DNA of 64,000 nucleotides from Nocardioides sp. (GCA_037045645.1 JBAOIH010000001.1:1488001-1552000); one strand, 5' to 3'. Counted from the stretch's first letter, positions 36,663-46,188 are shown. Notes: generated by a model not told the origin, from the sequence alone. A program made the numbers and translations.

Positions 36663-36707
36663 GGTCGAGGCCCCGGTCGGGCGTACTGCCTGGCCGGGGC
36701 CTCGACC
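36663..36707 (+). terminator. Intra-operon attenuating hairpin
   Basis: GGTCGAGGCCCCGG at 36663-36676 pairs perfectly with 36694-36707 (14 base pairs, 17-base loop). It follows the binding-protein gene and precedes the permeases. There is no T tract, so it is likely a partial terminator or an RNA-stabilising 3' structure. Confidence 0.65.
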
Positions 36708-36796
36708 GCTATCCGAGGACTCGACTTCAGCTCGACCGCCGGCGGGGCTCGACCCTCTCGCCCACCAGTCCACCCGACCACCTTTGGGAGGTCCCG

Positions 36797-37807
36797 TTGT
36801 TGCGCTTCATCGTGCGCCGTCTGATCCAGATGGTGGGCGTGGTCTTCATCTTGTCGATCATGCTCTTTGCCTGGCTGCGCGCGCTTCCGGGCGGACCCGT
36901 GTCTGCCATCCTCGGCGAACGGCAGACACCTGAGACGCGCCGGGCCTTAGAAGAGGCGCTCGGTCTCGACCAGCCGATTCCGGTGCAGTACTGGCGCTTC
37001 CTGATGCGCGCACTCCAAGGCGACTTCGGTGTCTCCACCAAGGTGCTTCCGGGCCGGGACGCGATGGACATCTTCTTGATGCGCCTGCCGGCGACCATCG
37101 AACTCTCCGCCGTCGCGCTGTTCATTGCGATCGCCGTCGGCATCCCGTTGGGCTACTTCACCGCGAAGCGACGAGGGTCGTTCTTCGACACGGCCGGGGT
37201 GATCAGTTCCCTGGTCGGCGTCGCGGTCCCGGTCTTCTTCACGGCCTTCCTGCTCAAGTACTTCTTCGCGGTGCAATGGCATCTGCTCCCCGTGTCGGGA
37301 CGCCAGTCGACCGGCATCGACGCGACCCGCGTCACCGGCTTCTTCATCCTCGACGGGATCCTCACTCAGGAGTGGGATGCCGCGTGGGACGCCTTCTTGC
37401 ACGTGCTGCTCCCCGGGGTGGCGCTGGCCACTATCCCGTTCGCGGTGATCTTCCGGATCACTCGCGGCTCGGTGCTGGAGGTGCTCGACGAGGACTACGT
37501 ACGCACCGCCGAGGCCAAGGGCCTCAAGAACCGGGTGATCCGGGGCCGACACATCCTGCGCAACGCGATGCTCCCGGTCGTCACCACCATCGGTCTCCAG
37601 GTCGGTGGCCTGCTCTCGGGCGCGGTGCTGACCGAGATCGTCTTCTCCTATCGAGGAGTCGGGGACGCGTTGGCGACAGCCTTCCGAGACAAGGACTACG
37701 CAGTGTTGCAAGTGTTGATCATGATGGCCGCGATGATCTACGTCGTGGTGAACCTGCTGGTCGACATTGCGTACGCCATCATCGATCCGCGCGTCAGGAC
37801 GAGGTGA
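36797..37807 (+). CDS. ABC importer permease, DppB/OppB type
   Basis: 336 residues and six membrane helices. The N-terminal FIVRRLIQMVGVVFILSI is typical of DppB. The EAA-loop coupling motif reads YVRTAEAKGLKNR. It starts at a TTG (36797 or 36800) after GGGAGGT at 36786-36792. It is the membrane half that, with the next gene, forms the channel for the peptide importer. Confidence 0.92.
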   Translation: MLRFIVRRLIQMVGVVFILSIMLFAWLRALPGGPVSAILGERQTPETRRALEEALGLDQPIPVQYWRFLMRALQGDFGVSTKVLPGRDAMDIFLMRLPATIELSAVALFIAIAVGIPLGYFTAKRRGSFFDTAGVISSLVGVAVPVFFTAFLLKYFFAVQWHLLPVSGRQSTGIDATRVTGFFILDGILTQEWDAAWDAFLHVLLPGVALATIPFAVIFRITRGSVLEVLDEDYVRTAEAKGLKNRVIRGRHILRNAMLPVVTTIGLQVGGLLSGAVLTEIVFSYRGVGDALATAFRDKDYAVLQVLIMMAAMIYVVVNLLVDIAYAIIDPRVRTR

Positions 37808-37813
37808 GCGCCC

Positions 37814-38830
37814 ATGAATGACTCCGAGACGAGCGACCACAAGAACGAGCAGCGTGCGCAGTCAAGTGAAGGCGAGCAGGCGCCGGGGCGCCGTTCGTAC
37901 GGACAAATTCGGCGCGACCGGATCGACGCCCTCGCCGCCGCCTCCGTGGGCGATGAGCCGGGCGTCTCCCTGTTCGCGACGGCCTGGCTGCGGCTGCGCC
38001 GCAACCCGGTGTTCCTGCTGGGCCTGGCCATCACGATCGCCTTCGTCGTGCTGGCCATCCTCTCGCCGTGGTTGGCGCCTTGGGATCCGGCGGCCCGGCC
38101 GTTGCTGGACAAGGTGCGTCCGCAAACCAACCCGGTGCCGGGTCCCGAAGCCGGTCATCTGCTGGGTGCCGATGACCGGGGACGCGATCTGCTCTCACGA
38201 CTGCTTGTGGGCAGCCAACAGACGCTCATCGTCGGCGTCTTCGCCACGATCTTCGGCTTGATCGGAGGCGTCTCCCTGGGCACGCTGGCGGGCGCCTTCG
38301 GTGGCTGGGTGGACTCGGTAGTGATGCGTTTCGTGGACGTGTTGTTGTCGATCCCGTCACTGTTGCTGGCCTTCTCGATCGCGGCCATGGCCACGCGACC
38401 AAGCCAATGGACCGTCATCATCGCGATCGCGGTCGTCCAAGTGCCGATCTTCGCGCGACTGCTGCGCGGGTCGATGCTGCAACAGCGCGCCAGCGATCAC
38501 GTGCTCGCGGCGCGCGCGTTGGGCGTACGTCAGACGGCAATCGTGTTCAGGCACATGCTCCCCAACGCGATGGGCCCTGTCATCGTGCAGGCGACGCTGG
38601 TGCTGGCGTACTCCATTATCGATGCTGCGGCGCTCTCATTCTTGGGGCTGGGCAACCCTGACGACCGTTCTCCCGAATGGGGCCAGATGTTGGGCAAGGC
38701 CCAGCCCTTTATCGCGGAGGCGCCGCACCTGGCGTTCTATCCCGCAGCCTGCATCATCGTGGTCGCTCTCGGCTTCACACTGATGGGCGAATCGCTGCGT
38801 GAAGCCCTCGATCCGAAGTCTCGGAGGTGA
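37814..38830 (+). CDS. ABC importer permease, DppC/OppC type
   Basis: 338 residues. A long charged cytoplasmic N terminus (about 60 residues) precedes LRRNPVFLLGLAITI, the DppC-type first helix. GADDRGRDLLSRLLVGSQ and the EAA loop DHVLAARALGVRQTAIVFRHMLPN follow. It is the second permease subunit, six bases after the first permease gene. Confidence 0.92.
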   Translation: MNDSETSDHKNEQRAQSSEGEQAPGRRSYGQIRRDRIDALAAASVGDEPGVSLFATAWLRLRRNPVFLLGLAITIAFVVLAILSPWLAPWDPAARPLLDKVRPQTNPVPGPEAGHLLGADDRGRDLLSRLLVGSQQTLIVGVFATIFGLIGGVSLGTLAGAFGGWVDSVVMRFVDVLLSIPSLLLAFSIAAMATRPSQWTVIIAIAVVQVPIFARLLRGSMLQQRASDHVLAARALGVRQTAIVFRHMLPNAMGPVIVQATLVLAYSIIDAAALSFLGLGNPDDRSPEWGQMLGKAQPFIAEAPHLAFYPAACIIVVALGFTLMGESLREALDPKSRR

Positions 38831-38834
38831 CGAC

Positions 38835-39881
38835 GTGACCGAAACGATGACGACCAGCGGTTCACGTACGAGTGACTCTCGCGCCCTGTTGTCCGTGCGC
38901 GATCTGCGGGTCAGTTTCAAGGGTCTGCGCGGCGACGAGTTCACGGCCGTCGACGGAGTGTCCTTCGACGTCGAACCCGGGCAGACGGTCGGGCTGGTGG
39001 GCGAGTCCGGTTGCGGCAAGTCCGTCACGTCCCTGGCGATCATGGGTCTGCTGCCCAAGCGTGGCAACACCGTGACCGGTCAGGCCCTCTTCGAGGGCAC
39101 CGACCTGCTCTCGCTCTCGGATCGGGAGTTGCGTGATCGTCGCGGCCAGGACATCGCGATGATCTTCCAGGACCCGCTGTCGTCGTTGAACCCGGTCGTA
39201 CCCATCGGCGTCCAGGTCACCGAGGTGATGGAACGCCACCGCGGCCTGTCTCGCAAGGAGGCGATGCCCGAAGCCGAGCATCTCCTCAACCGAGTCGGGA
39301 TCCCGGACCCCCGCGCGCGTTTGAAGAACTACCCCCACCAGCTCAGCGGCGGCATGCGGCAGCGAGCGCTGATCGCGATGGCGCTTGCCTGTGCCCCGCG
39401 GCTGCTGATCGCCGACGAGCCGACCACAGCCCTCGACGTCACCATTCAGGCGCAGATCCTGGCCCTGCTGAAGGAACTCGTGATCGACACCGGCACCGCA
39501 CTCGTGATGATCACCCACGACCTGGGAGTGGTGGCGGGTCTGTGCGACCAGGTCAACGTGTTGTACGCGGGCCGCATCGTCGAACGAGGGGATCGCCACG
39601 ACCTCTTCCGCGAGCCACGCCACCCGTACACCGGAGGTCTGCTCGCCTCCATCCCACGGTTGGACGCACCACGTGGCGAGTCGCTGCACCCGATCCCGGG
39701 GTCGGTCAGCGACAACCTGCCCTGGACATCGGCATGCGCATTCGCTCCGCGGTGCTCCAGCGCGACCGAGATCTGCCGGGAGCAGACACCCCAGTGGGAC
39801 GGCGACGACCGAACAGGCTTCCAGTGCTTCAACCCCCTCTCGGGCGCGACGGAGGCAAACGTCAAGGAGGGAGCACGATGA
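38835..39881 (+). CDS. ABC importer ATPase, DppD type
   Basis: 348 residues. Walker A is GESGCGKS, the signature LSGGMRQR and Walker B LLIADEPTTALD. The C-terminal oligopeptide-transporter extension carries Cys residues (CAFAPRCSSATEIC, FQCF) of the family's Fe-S-like cluster. It starts at GTG 38835 with GGAGGTGA just upstream. It hydrolyses ATP with its partner to drive uptake, and its end overlaps the next gene by ATGA. Confidence 0.93.
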   Translation: MTETMTTSGSRTSDSRALLSVRDLRVSFKGLRGDEFTAVDGVSFDVEPGQTVGLVGESGCGKSVTSLAIMGLLPKRGNTVTGQALFEGTDLLSLSDRELRDRRGQDIAMIFQDPLSSLNPVVPIGVQVTEVMERHRGLSRKEAMPEAEHLLNRVGIPDPRARLKNYPHQLSGGMRQRALIAMALACAPRLLIADEPTTALDVTIQAQILALLKELVIDTGTALVMITHDLGVVAGLCDQVNVLYAGRIVERGDRHDLFREPRHPYTGGLLASIPRLDAPRGESLHPIPGSVSDNLPWTSACAFAPRCSSATEICREQTPQWDGDDRTGFQCFNPLSGATEANVKEGAR

Positions 39882-40993
39882 CGGAGACCCTGCTCCAGGT
39901 GTCGGGTGTCAAGGTGCACTTCCCGATCAAGAGCGGACTGATCGTGGATCGCACCGTGGGGTACGTCTACGCCGTCGACGGAGTGGATCTGACCATCAAC
40001 CGCGGTGAGACGTACGGACTCGTCGGCGAATCCGGCTGCGGCAAGTCGACGCTGGGCAAGGCGATCCTCAACCTGGAGACCCCCACCGACGGTGAGGTCG
40101 TCTTCGACGGGGTCGACATCGCCTCGCTGAAGGGAGAGGACCTGCGCAAGGCGCGACGCCGCTTCCAGATGGTGTTCCAGGATCCGCTGTCGAGTCTCGA
40201 CCCGCGACAGACAGTCGAGTCCCTGCTCTTGGAGGGCATGAAGGCGCACGGTCTGACGAAAGACAAGCAGGCCACCAAGACCCGTCTTCGCGAACTGATG
40301 AGCTCTGTGGGTCTGCCGCCTGCTGCGCTGAGCAAATATCCTCACGAGTTCTCCGGTGGTCAGCGCCAGCGGGTCGGCATCGCACGAGCACTGTCGGTCA
40401 ATCCCGATCTGATCGTGGCCGACGAGCCGGTCTCCGCCCTCGACGTGTCGGTGCAGGCCCAGGTGATCAACCTGCTCCAGGAGTTGCAGGAGGAGTTGGG
40501 CCTGACATTCCTCGTGGTCGCGCACGATCTGGCTGTCGTACGCCACATCAGCGATCGCGTCGGCGTGATGTATCTCGGGGGACTCGTCGAGGAGTCCGAA
40601 GCGGGGGAACTCCATGAAGTCCCGCTGCACCCCTACACCCGTGCCCTGATGAGCGCGGTGCCGGTGCCCGACCCGGATGTCGAGGACTCACGCGAACAGA
40701 TTCTGCTCACCGGCGACCTGCCGTCGCCCTCGAAGCCACCGAGCGGGTGTCGCTTCCACACGCGTTGTCCCTGGCGGCAGGAGACTCGCTGCGACGACGA
40801 ACGTCCCGAGTTGCGGGTCGTGGCGATCGAGGGTGCGTCTGAGGGTCATCGGGTCGCCTGCCATTGGGCCGAGCAGATCGCTTCGGGCGAGATCGCCCGG
40901 CACGAGGTCGATGCCCTGGAGGTGCTGAAGGAGAGCCAGGCCGGGCCTGAGGACGACGGCTCGGTCGAGACCCACGTCCCGCCGACCGTGTGA
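39878..40993 (+). CDS. ABC importer ATPase, DppF type
   Basis: 371 residues. Walker A is GESGCGKST, the signature FSGGQRQRVGIARAL and Walker B LIVADEPVSALD. The C-terminal CRFHTRCPWRQETRC cluster region is present. It starts at ATG 39878, overlapping the stop of the other ATPase gene by four bases, after AAGGAGGGAG. It is the last gene of the importer operon. Confidence 0.93.
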   Translation: MTETLLQVSGVKVHFPIKSGLIVDRTVGYVYAVDGVDLTINRGETYGLVGESGCGKSTLGKAILNLETPTDGEVVFDGVDIASLKGEDLRKARRRFQMVFQDPLSSLDPRQTVESLLLEGMKAHGLTKDKQATKTRLRELMSSVGLPPAALSKYPHEFSGGQRQRVGIARALSVNPDLIVADEPVSALDVSVQAQVINLLQELQEELGLTFLVVAHDLAVVRHISDRVGVMYLGGLVEESEAGELHEVPLHPYTRALMSAVPVPDPDVEDSREQILLTGDLPSPSKPPSGCRFHTRCPWRQETRCDDERPELRVVAIEGASEGHRVACHWAEQIASGEIARHEVDALEVLKESQAGPEDDGSVETHVPPTV

Positions 40994-41003
40994 GACTGGC
41001 TGG

Positions 41004-42776
41004 ATGAGCCGACCCATCGAGGACTACGCCGTTATCGGTGATCGGCACACGGCAGCGCTGATCGGCCGAGATGGTTCCGTCGACTGGCTCTGCCTGCCGC
41101 GCTTCGATTCCGGTGCCTGCTTCGCGGCGCTCCTCGGAACTCCCGAGCACGGCCGATGGCTCCTGGGGCCTGACCAGGATGCGACGACGACACGGCGCTA
41201 TCTCGACGGCACCACGATCTTGGAGACCACGCACACCACGGACGAGGGAGTCGTGGTGGTGACGGACCTGATGCCGACCGGCGATCGGCGTGCCGATCTC
41301 GTACGCCGGGTTACTGGTGTCCGCGGCACGGTGCGGATGCGGCACGAATGGATCGTACGCACCGACTACGGCCGCGTCCGGCCCTGGATCTCGCGGCACG
41401 GGTCCGGGGACGACGAGGTCCTGGTCGCGATCGCAGGCCCCGATGCGCTCGTGCTGGCCGGCGACCGGCTGCCCGAGGACGTCAACCACCATCACGCCGA
41501 CGTGTTCGAGGTGAACTCAGGGGAGACGCTGACCTTCAGCCTGACCTGGCTGCCTTCATGGGAGAAGGACCGCTCCAGCGCCGACTTCGACGAGGCGCTG
41601 GAGCGTACGCGGCGCGACGACACTGCCTGGCTGGGTGATCGGCTCGCCGACGTGCCCCAGGCGAACCTCGTACAACGCAGCATTCTCACGCTGCGTCTAC
41701 TCACCCACGAGCAGAGTGGGGGCATCGTGGCGGCACCGACCACTTCGCTGCCCGAGGACTTCGGCGGCGAACGCAACTGGGACTATCGGTACTGCTGGCT
41801 ACGAGACGCGGCCCTGACGATCGAAGCGATGGTCACCGCAGGGTTCCAGGAAGAGGCCGGCTTCTGGCGCGACTGGCTGATCCGCGCCGTCGCGGGCGAT
41901 CCCGAGCGCATGCAGATCATGTACGCCGTCGACGGAGGTAGAAACCTTCCCGAGCGCGAACTCGAACATCTTCCGGGATACGCCGACTCCAGACCGGTGC
42001 GGATCGGCAACGCTGCCGTCGACCAGCGCCAGACCGACGTGCTCGGCGAGGTGATGGTCGCGCTCGACGTCGCGCGCGAGGCTGGGCTCAAGGACAACCA
42101 GGACTCGTGGGACCTGCAGCGCGTCCTGGTGGAGCGGCTGGCCGAGGAGTGGCACAAGCCTGATCACGGGTTGTGGGAGATCCGCGGTCCCGAACGGCAC
42201 TTCACCCACTCCCGCGTGATGGTCTGGGCTGCGTTCGACAGGGCCGTACGCGGGGTCGAGGTGCACGGTTTCGAAGGTGATGCGACCCGGTGGAAGGCAC
42301 TGCGCGACCAGGTGCGCGACGAGATCCTCTCGCACGGCGTGGATCGAGAACGGGGCTGCTTCACTCAGCACTACGACACCTTGGAGGTCGATGCTGCGCT
42401 GCTGAACATCCCGCTGGTCGGCTTCCTTCCAGGGGACGACCCACTCGTGACCGGCACGATCAGAGCCGTCGAAGAAGACTTGATGCAAGACGGTCTTCTG
42501 CTGCGTTATCGCACCTCGTCTGGGGTGGACGGCCTGGCGGGAGACGAGTACCCGTTCCTGGCCTGCTCCTTCTGGCTGGTCTCGGCGTACGCCGCCGCTG
42601 GCCGGGTCGAGGATGCGACCGAGCTCTTCGATCGGCTCTGCGCCCTGGCCAACGACATCGGCCTGCTATCGGAGGAGTACGACGTCCAAGGCGCCAGGAT
42701 GGCCGGCAACTTCCCGCAGGCGTTCAGCCATCTGACGCTGGTGCAAGCGGCGTTGGCGCTGCACCGCGTCGGCTAG
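41004..42776 (+). CDS. Glycoside hydrolase family 15 (trehalase/glucoamylase-like)
   Basis: 590 residues with no signal peptide, so cytoplasmic. The N-terminal beta-sandwich (IEDYAVIGDRHTAALIGRDGSVDWLCLPRFDS) and the (alpha/alpha)6 barrel (RNWDYRYCWLRDAALTIEAM, RQTDVLGEVMVALD) are those of bacterial GH15 enzymes. The mycobacterial relatives are trehalases. A Glu near the C terminus in LLSEEYD is a likely catalytic residue. It hydrolyses trehalose or alpha-glucans. It starts 10 bases after the importer ATPase gene. Confidence 0.85.
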   Translation: MSRPIEDYAVIGDRHTAALIGRDGSVDWLCLPRFDSGACFAALLGTPEHGRWLLGPDQDATTTRRYLDGTTILETTHTTDEGVVVVTDLMPTGDRRADLVRRVTGVRGTVRMRHEWIVRTDYGRVRPWISRHGSGDDEVLVAIAGPDALVLAGDRLPEDVNHHHADVFEVNSGETLTFSLTWLPSWEKDRSSADFDEALERTRRDDTAWLGDRLADVPQANLVQRSILTLRLLTHEQSGGIVAAPTTSLPEDFGGERNWDYRYCWLRDAALTIEAMVTAGFQEEAGFWRDWLIRAVAGDPERMQIMYAVDGGRNLPERELEHLPGYADSRPVRIGNAAVDQRQTDVLGEVMVALDVAREAGLKDNQDSWDLQRVLVERLAEEWHKPDHGLWEIRGPERHFTHSRVMVWAAFDRAVRGVEVHGFEGDATRWKALRDQVRDEILSHGVDRERGCFTQHYDTLEVDAALLNIPLVGFLPGDDPLVTGTIRAVEEDLMQDGLLLRYRTSSGVDGLAGDEYPFLACSFWLVSAYAAAGRVEDATELFDRLCALANDIGLLSEEYDVQGARMAGNFPQAFSHLTLVQAALALHRVG

Positions 42777-42779
42777 CCT
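42774..42779 (+). promoter_or_regulatory. Leaderless-type -10 box of the M50 protease gene
   Basis: TAGCCT, seven bases before the GTG at 42787. Its TAG is the stop codon of the GH15 gene. Confidence 0.45.
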
Positions 42780-42786
42780 GACGGTC

Positions 42787-43929
42787 GTGTCCGGTCCCGC
42801 GTCCGCCCAAGACCAGCGTCCCGTGGGGATGTTGCGGGTCGGCAGCTTCGCCGGGGCGCCGATCTATGTCGCCTCGTCGTGGTTTCTGATCGCCGGCCTG
42901 ATCGCGGTCGTCGTGGCGCCACGCGTCGAGCAGGTTCAGCCGGGACTGGGCGCCTGGCGCTTCGTCGCCGGGTTCGCGTTCGCGGTGATCCTCTATCTCT
43001 CCGTACTGCTGCACGAGGCCTCCCACGCGGCGGTCGCCCAGCGGTTGGGCTACCCGGTCACCTCGATCACGCTCAACTTCCTGGGTGGCCTGACCGCGAT
43101 CGAGGGGGAGAGCAGACGGCCCCGCCATGAGTTCTGGATCGCCGTTGTCGGACCACTGACCTCGATCGCGGTAGGGCTGGGCGCGGTCGCGCTCTGGTTC
43201 GTCACACCCGAGGGCCTGTTGCGGATGGCGGTCGAAGGCCTCGCCGGGGCCAATCTCGTGGTGGGTGCCCTCAACCTCGTGCCCGGGCTGCCTCTCGACG
43301 GAGGGCGCGTGCTGCGTGCCGGAGTCTGGGCCGCGACCGGCAACCAGCACACCGGCACCACCGCGGCCGGCTGGGGTGGTCGACTAGCCGCACTGCTCGT
43401 GCTGGCGTGGCCGCTGCTGCAGCAGGTGCTGTTCGATATCGAACCCACCTTCCTCGACTTCGTGATGGTGGCGGTGATCGGCATGTTCCTCTGGACCGGA
43501 GCCACCGCCGCGATGACCGGCGCAAGGCTGCGCGCCCGACTTCCTGCGCTCGTCGCCCGTGAACTGGCGCGGCCCGCACTCGCGGTGCCCGAGGATCTCT
43601 CGATCGCCGAAGCGGTACGGCGTGCGCAGGAGGCCCATGCCGGCAGCATCATCACCGTGGCCTCCTCGGGAGTCCCGACAGGGATCGTGAACGAATCGGC
43701 GGTCCTGGCCACCCCCGAGGAGCGACGCCCCTGGGTGGCGGTCTCCTCGGTGGCGCGGCGCACGGACGACACGCTGGTGTTGCCCGTCGATCTCTCCGGT
43801 GAGCCGCTGATCCGGGCGATGTCGGCCAACCCGGCAGAGGAGTATCTCCTGGTCGGACCCGAAGGCCGGATCTTCGGCGTACTGGCGACCGCCGACGTCG
43901 ATCGGGCTTTCCGAGCCGAGCGGCACTAA
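42787..43929 (+). CDS. Site-2 protease family zinc metalloprotease (M50) with a CBS-like region
   Basis: 380 residues. The membrane zinc protease core has HEASH near 78 (HExxH) and NLVPGLPLDGGRVLRA near 165 (the third metal ligand Asp). About five hydrophobic segments are seen. A soluble C-terminal region, DLSIAEAVRRAQEAHAGSI onward, looks like paired CBS motifs that bind nucleotides. Such proteases cleave membrane-embedded regulators; the target is unknown. It starts at a leaderless-type GTG. Confidence 0.88.
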   Translation: MSGPASAQDQRPVGMLRVGSFAGAPIYVASSWFLIAGLIAVVVAPRVEQVQPGLGAWRFVAGFAFAVILYLSVLLHEASHAAVAQRLGYPVTSITLNFLGGLTAIEGESRRPRHEFWIAVVGPLTSIAVGLGAVALWFVTPEGLLRMAVEGLAGANLVVGALNLVPGLPLDGGRVLRAGVWAATGNQHTGTTAAGWGGRLAALLVLAWPLLQQVLFDIEPTFLDFVMVAVIGMFLWTGATAAMTGARLRARLPALVARELARPALAVPEDLSIAEAVRRAQEAHAGSIITVASSGVPTGIVNESAVLATPEERRPWVAVSSVARRTDDTLVLPVDLSGEPLIRAMSANPAEEYLLVGPEGRIFGVLATADVDRAFRAERH

Positions 43930-43932
43930 CCT
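43927..43932 (+). promoter_or_regulatory. Leaderless-type -10 box of trmI
   Basis: TAACCT, six bases before the GTG at 43939; its TAA is the stop of the M50 gene. Confidence 0.5.
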
Positions 43933-43938
43933 GCCTGG

Positions 43939-44886
43939 GTGCCAGAGCCCGAAGACGTCCCCGCCGAAGCCTTCTCAGGCGTCCATCGCGGTCCACTGCG
44001 GGCCGGTGAATGGGTGCGCCTGACCGACCAGAAGGGCCGTCGGCACAACTTCGAACTGGTGCCCGGCAAGCGCTTCTTCTCCAGCCGTGGCCACCTCGAA
44101 CACGACGATCTGATCGGGCGCGAGGAGGGCTTCGCGATCACCGCCAGTGCGGGAGGGCAATACCTGGTCTTTCGCCCCCTGCTCAGTGAATTCGTGGTGT
44201 CGATGCCGCGCGGCGCGGCGGTGATCTACCCCAAGGACAGCGCCCAGATCGTCGCGCTCGCCGACATCTATCCGGGTGCCCGCGTCGTCGAGGCCGGAGC
44301 CGGTTCGGGTGCGCTGAGTTGCTCGCTGCTCCGGGCTGTCGGACCCTACGGCCACGTCACGTCGTACGAACTGCGCGAGGAGTTCGCCGAGGTCGCGCGG
44401 CGCAACGTCTCCCGATTCTTCGGTGGCACCGAAGACCACCCGCATCCCAACTGGACGTTGCGCGATGGGGACCTGGCCGAGGGCCTCCGTACGCACGGTG
44501 AGCCTGCCGACCGGATCATCTTGGACATGCTGGCGCCCTGGGACTGTGTGGACGCCGTGGCCGACGCCCTCGTGCCCGGTGGCGTCGTGTGTGCCTACGT
44601 CGCGACCACGACCCAGTTGAGCCGCGTGGTGGAGACGCTGCGAGTTCACGGAGGATTCACCGAGCCGCACGCGTGGGAGTCCTTGGTCCGCGACTGGCAC
44701 GTGGAAGGATTGGCCGTACGTCCCGGACATACCATGCAGGGACACACAGCGTTCCTGGTCACCGCCAGGAGGATGGCCCCGGGGGAGCGGCCGCCGCTCA
44801 AGAAGCGTCGCCCTGCACCCGGCGCCTACGGCCCGGACTACCTGGGGCCGCGACCGCCCGGTACAGCACTGGAGGAGATTGAATGA
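43939..44886 (+). CDS. trmI: tRNA (adenine-58-N1)-methyltransferase
   Basis: 315 residues. The N-terminal beta domain (GPLRAGEWVRLTDQKGRRHN) is followed by the Rossmann methyltransferase with VVEAGAGSGALSCSLLRAVG as SAM motif I. LDMLAPWDCVDAVADAL is the catalytic Asp region and YPKDSAQIV precedes motif I. It makes m1A58 in the T-loop of tRNAs as a tetramer. The gene lies just upstream of the proteasome ATPase, as its relative does in mycobacteria. It overlaps the next gene by ATGA. Confidence 0.92.
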   Translation: MPEPEDVPAEAFSGVHRGPLRAGEWVRLTDQKGRRHNFELVPGKRFFSSRGHLEHDDLIGREEGFAITASAGGQYLVFRPLLSEFVVSMPRGAAVIYPKDSAQIVALADIYPGARVVEAGAGSGALSCSLLRAVGPYGHVTSYELREEFAEVARRNVSRFFGGTEDHPHPNWTLRDGDLAEGLRTHGEPADRIILDMLAPWDCVDAVADALVPGGVVCAYVATTTQLSRVVETLRVHGGFTEPHAWESLVRDWHVEGLAVRPGHTMQGHTAFLVTARRMAPGERPPLKKRRPAPGAYGPDYLGPRPPGTALEEIE

Positions 44887-46055
44887 CCCGCCTCGCTCGG
44901 CGTATCGCCGGAGCCCTGGCTCTCGGAATCCTGCCCCTGTCGGCTCTCGGCGCCACGGTTGCGACCGCAGATGCGACCGCGGGTGCCTCCTCCGCGCAGG
45001 CGGCGAAGCGGGCACCGTCGATCCATCTCAAAGCGCTGCCACCGATCGCCCAGGCCGGTGTTGCACCCGCAGCCTCATCACGGGGAAGCCTGATCTCGGC
45101 ACGCTTCAAACCGTTGTCCACCGGCCAGGTAGCGACCTTGCAGACCTTGACCGCCGCGGGGACCTGGCAGACGGTGACCACCACCACCGTCGACGGCCTG
45201 GGGTACGCCAACTTCACCGGTGCGGCGAATGGTCACTACCGCGTCGTCGGGGCGGGGGCGGTGTCCAAGACCGTCAAGGCCAAGCTCAGGCGCCCCGCCT
45301 TCCGCGACGAGTTCTCCGGCACTCGCCTCAACGCCAGGAAGTGGGCGACCTACAACATCGGCTACAACAAGGGCGGGCTGCGCACCTGCGCCAAACCCGG
45401 AGCCGCGTACTCGGTCGCCGACGGCACGGTCCGGCTGGGCATCAGGAAGGACCCCCGAAAGCTGGGCAAGGTCTGTCGTTATCGCACCCGCAAGGGCATG
45501 GCGAACGCTCCATGGCTGCTGAACACCCAACTCACGACCGTGGGCAAGTTCGAGTTCAAGTACGGCGTGGTCGCCGCGCGCGTGAAGTTCCAGCCAGCCC
45601 GCGGCAGCCACGTCGGCACCTGGATCCAGTCACTGCGCTACCGCAAGCCCAACCGCCCGGCGACGGGGGTGGAACTCGACTACGGCGAATACTTCGGCCG
45701 TGGGGGCCAGGTCGACGCGCTGGGTGCCTTCCTCTACATGTCCGGGCCCAACATGCGCACGATGAAGCTCGGCGGTCTGATGCCGCGGACCAATCGGCTG
45801 ATCCCGCCCGGTCACACCTGGTGGAACTCCTACCACGTCGTCTCAGCCGAATGGCGCAAGTCGGGCTACACCCTTCGCATCGACGGGCGAGTCTTCTGGA
45901 AGACGAAGAAGTGGGTCTCACGGTCCTGGCAGTACCTGGTCCTGAGCAACCTGTCGTCCGACTACGAACTCAAGTACCTGACTCCGCAGTCCTTCGCCGA
46001 GCCCGCGCACGTCGACTGGGTGCGGGTGTGGACCCGCAAGGCGTACGTGCGCTGA
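44883..46055 (+). CDS. Secreted glycoside hydrolase family 16
   Basis: 390 residues. The signal peptide (about 1-30, ending ALGATVATADA) is followed by a beta-rich N-terminal module (SLISARFKPLSTGQVATLQ) to about 135. The GH16 jelly roll (FRDEFSGTRLNARKW) has the catalytic signature ELDYGE, fitting ExDxxE with nucleophile and acid/base Glu. TWWNSYHVVSAEWRKSGYTLRIDG is also typical. It probably cleaves beta-1,3-type glucans outside the cell. Translational coupling to trmI (ATGA) is odd for a secreted enzyme. Confidence 0.85.
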   Translation: MTRLARRIAGALALGILPLSALGATVATADATAGASSAQAAKRAPSIHLKALPPIAQAGVAPAASSRGSLISARFKPLSTGQVATLQTLTAAGTWQTVTTTTVDGLGYANFTGAANGHYRVVGAGAVSKTVKAKLRRPAFRDEFSGTRLNARKWATYNIGYNKGGLRTCAKPGAAYSVADGTVRLGIRKDPRKLGKVCRYRTRKGMANAPWLLNTQLTTVGKFEFKYGVVAARVKFQPARGSHVGTWIQSLRYRKPNRPATGVELDYGEYFGRGGQVDALGAFLYMSGPNMRTMKLGGLMPRTNRLIPPGHTWWNSYHVVSAEWRKSGYTLRIDGRVFWKTKKWVSRSWQYLVLSNLSSDYELKYLTPQSFAEPAHVDWVRVWTRKAYVR

Positions 46056-46188
46056 CCCCGCCGCTGACCCCACCTCAGTGCTGCGCAAACTGTGCCGCCA
46101 GGGGGAGCGCTCCCACTGCCCGAGTCCACCAGGCGAAATCGTGATGTGACTCGGCGCTTCGTCCACTTCCGTGGTCGGTTTCGGCGGG

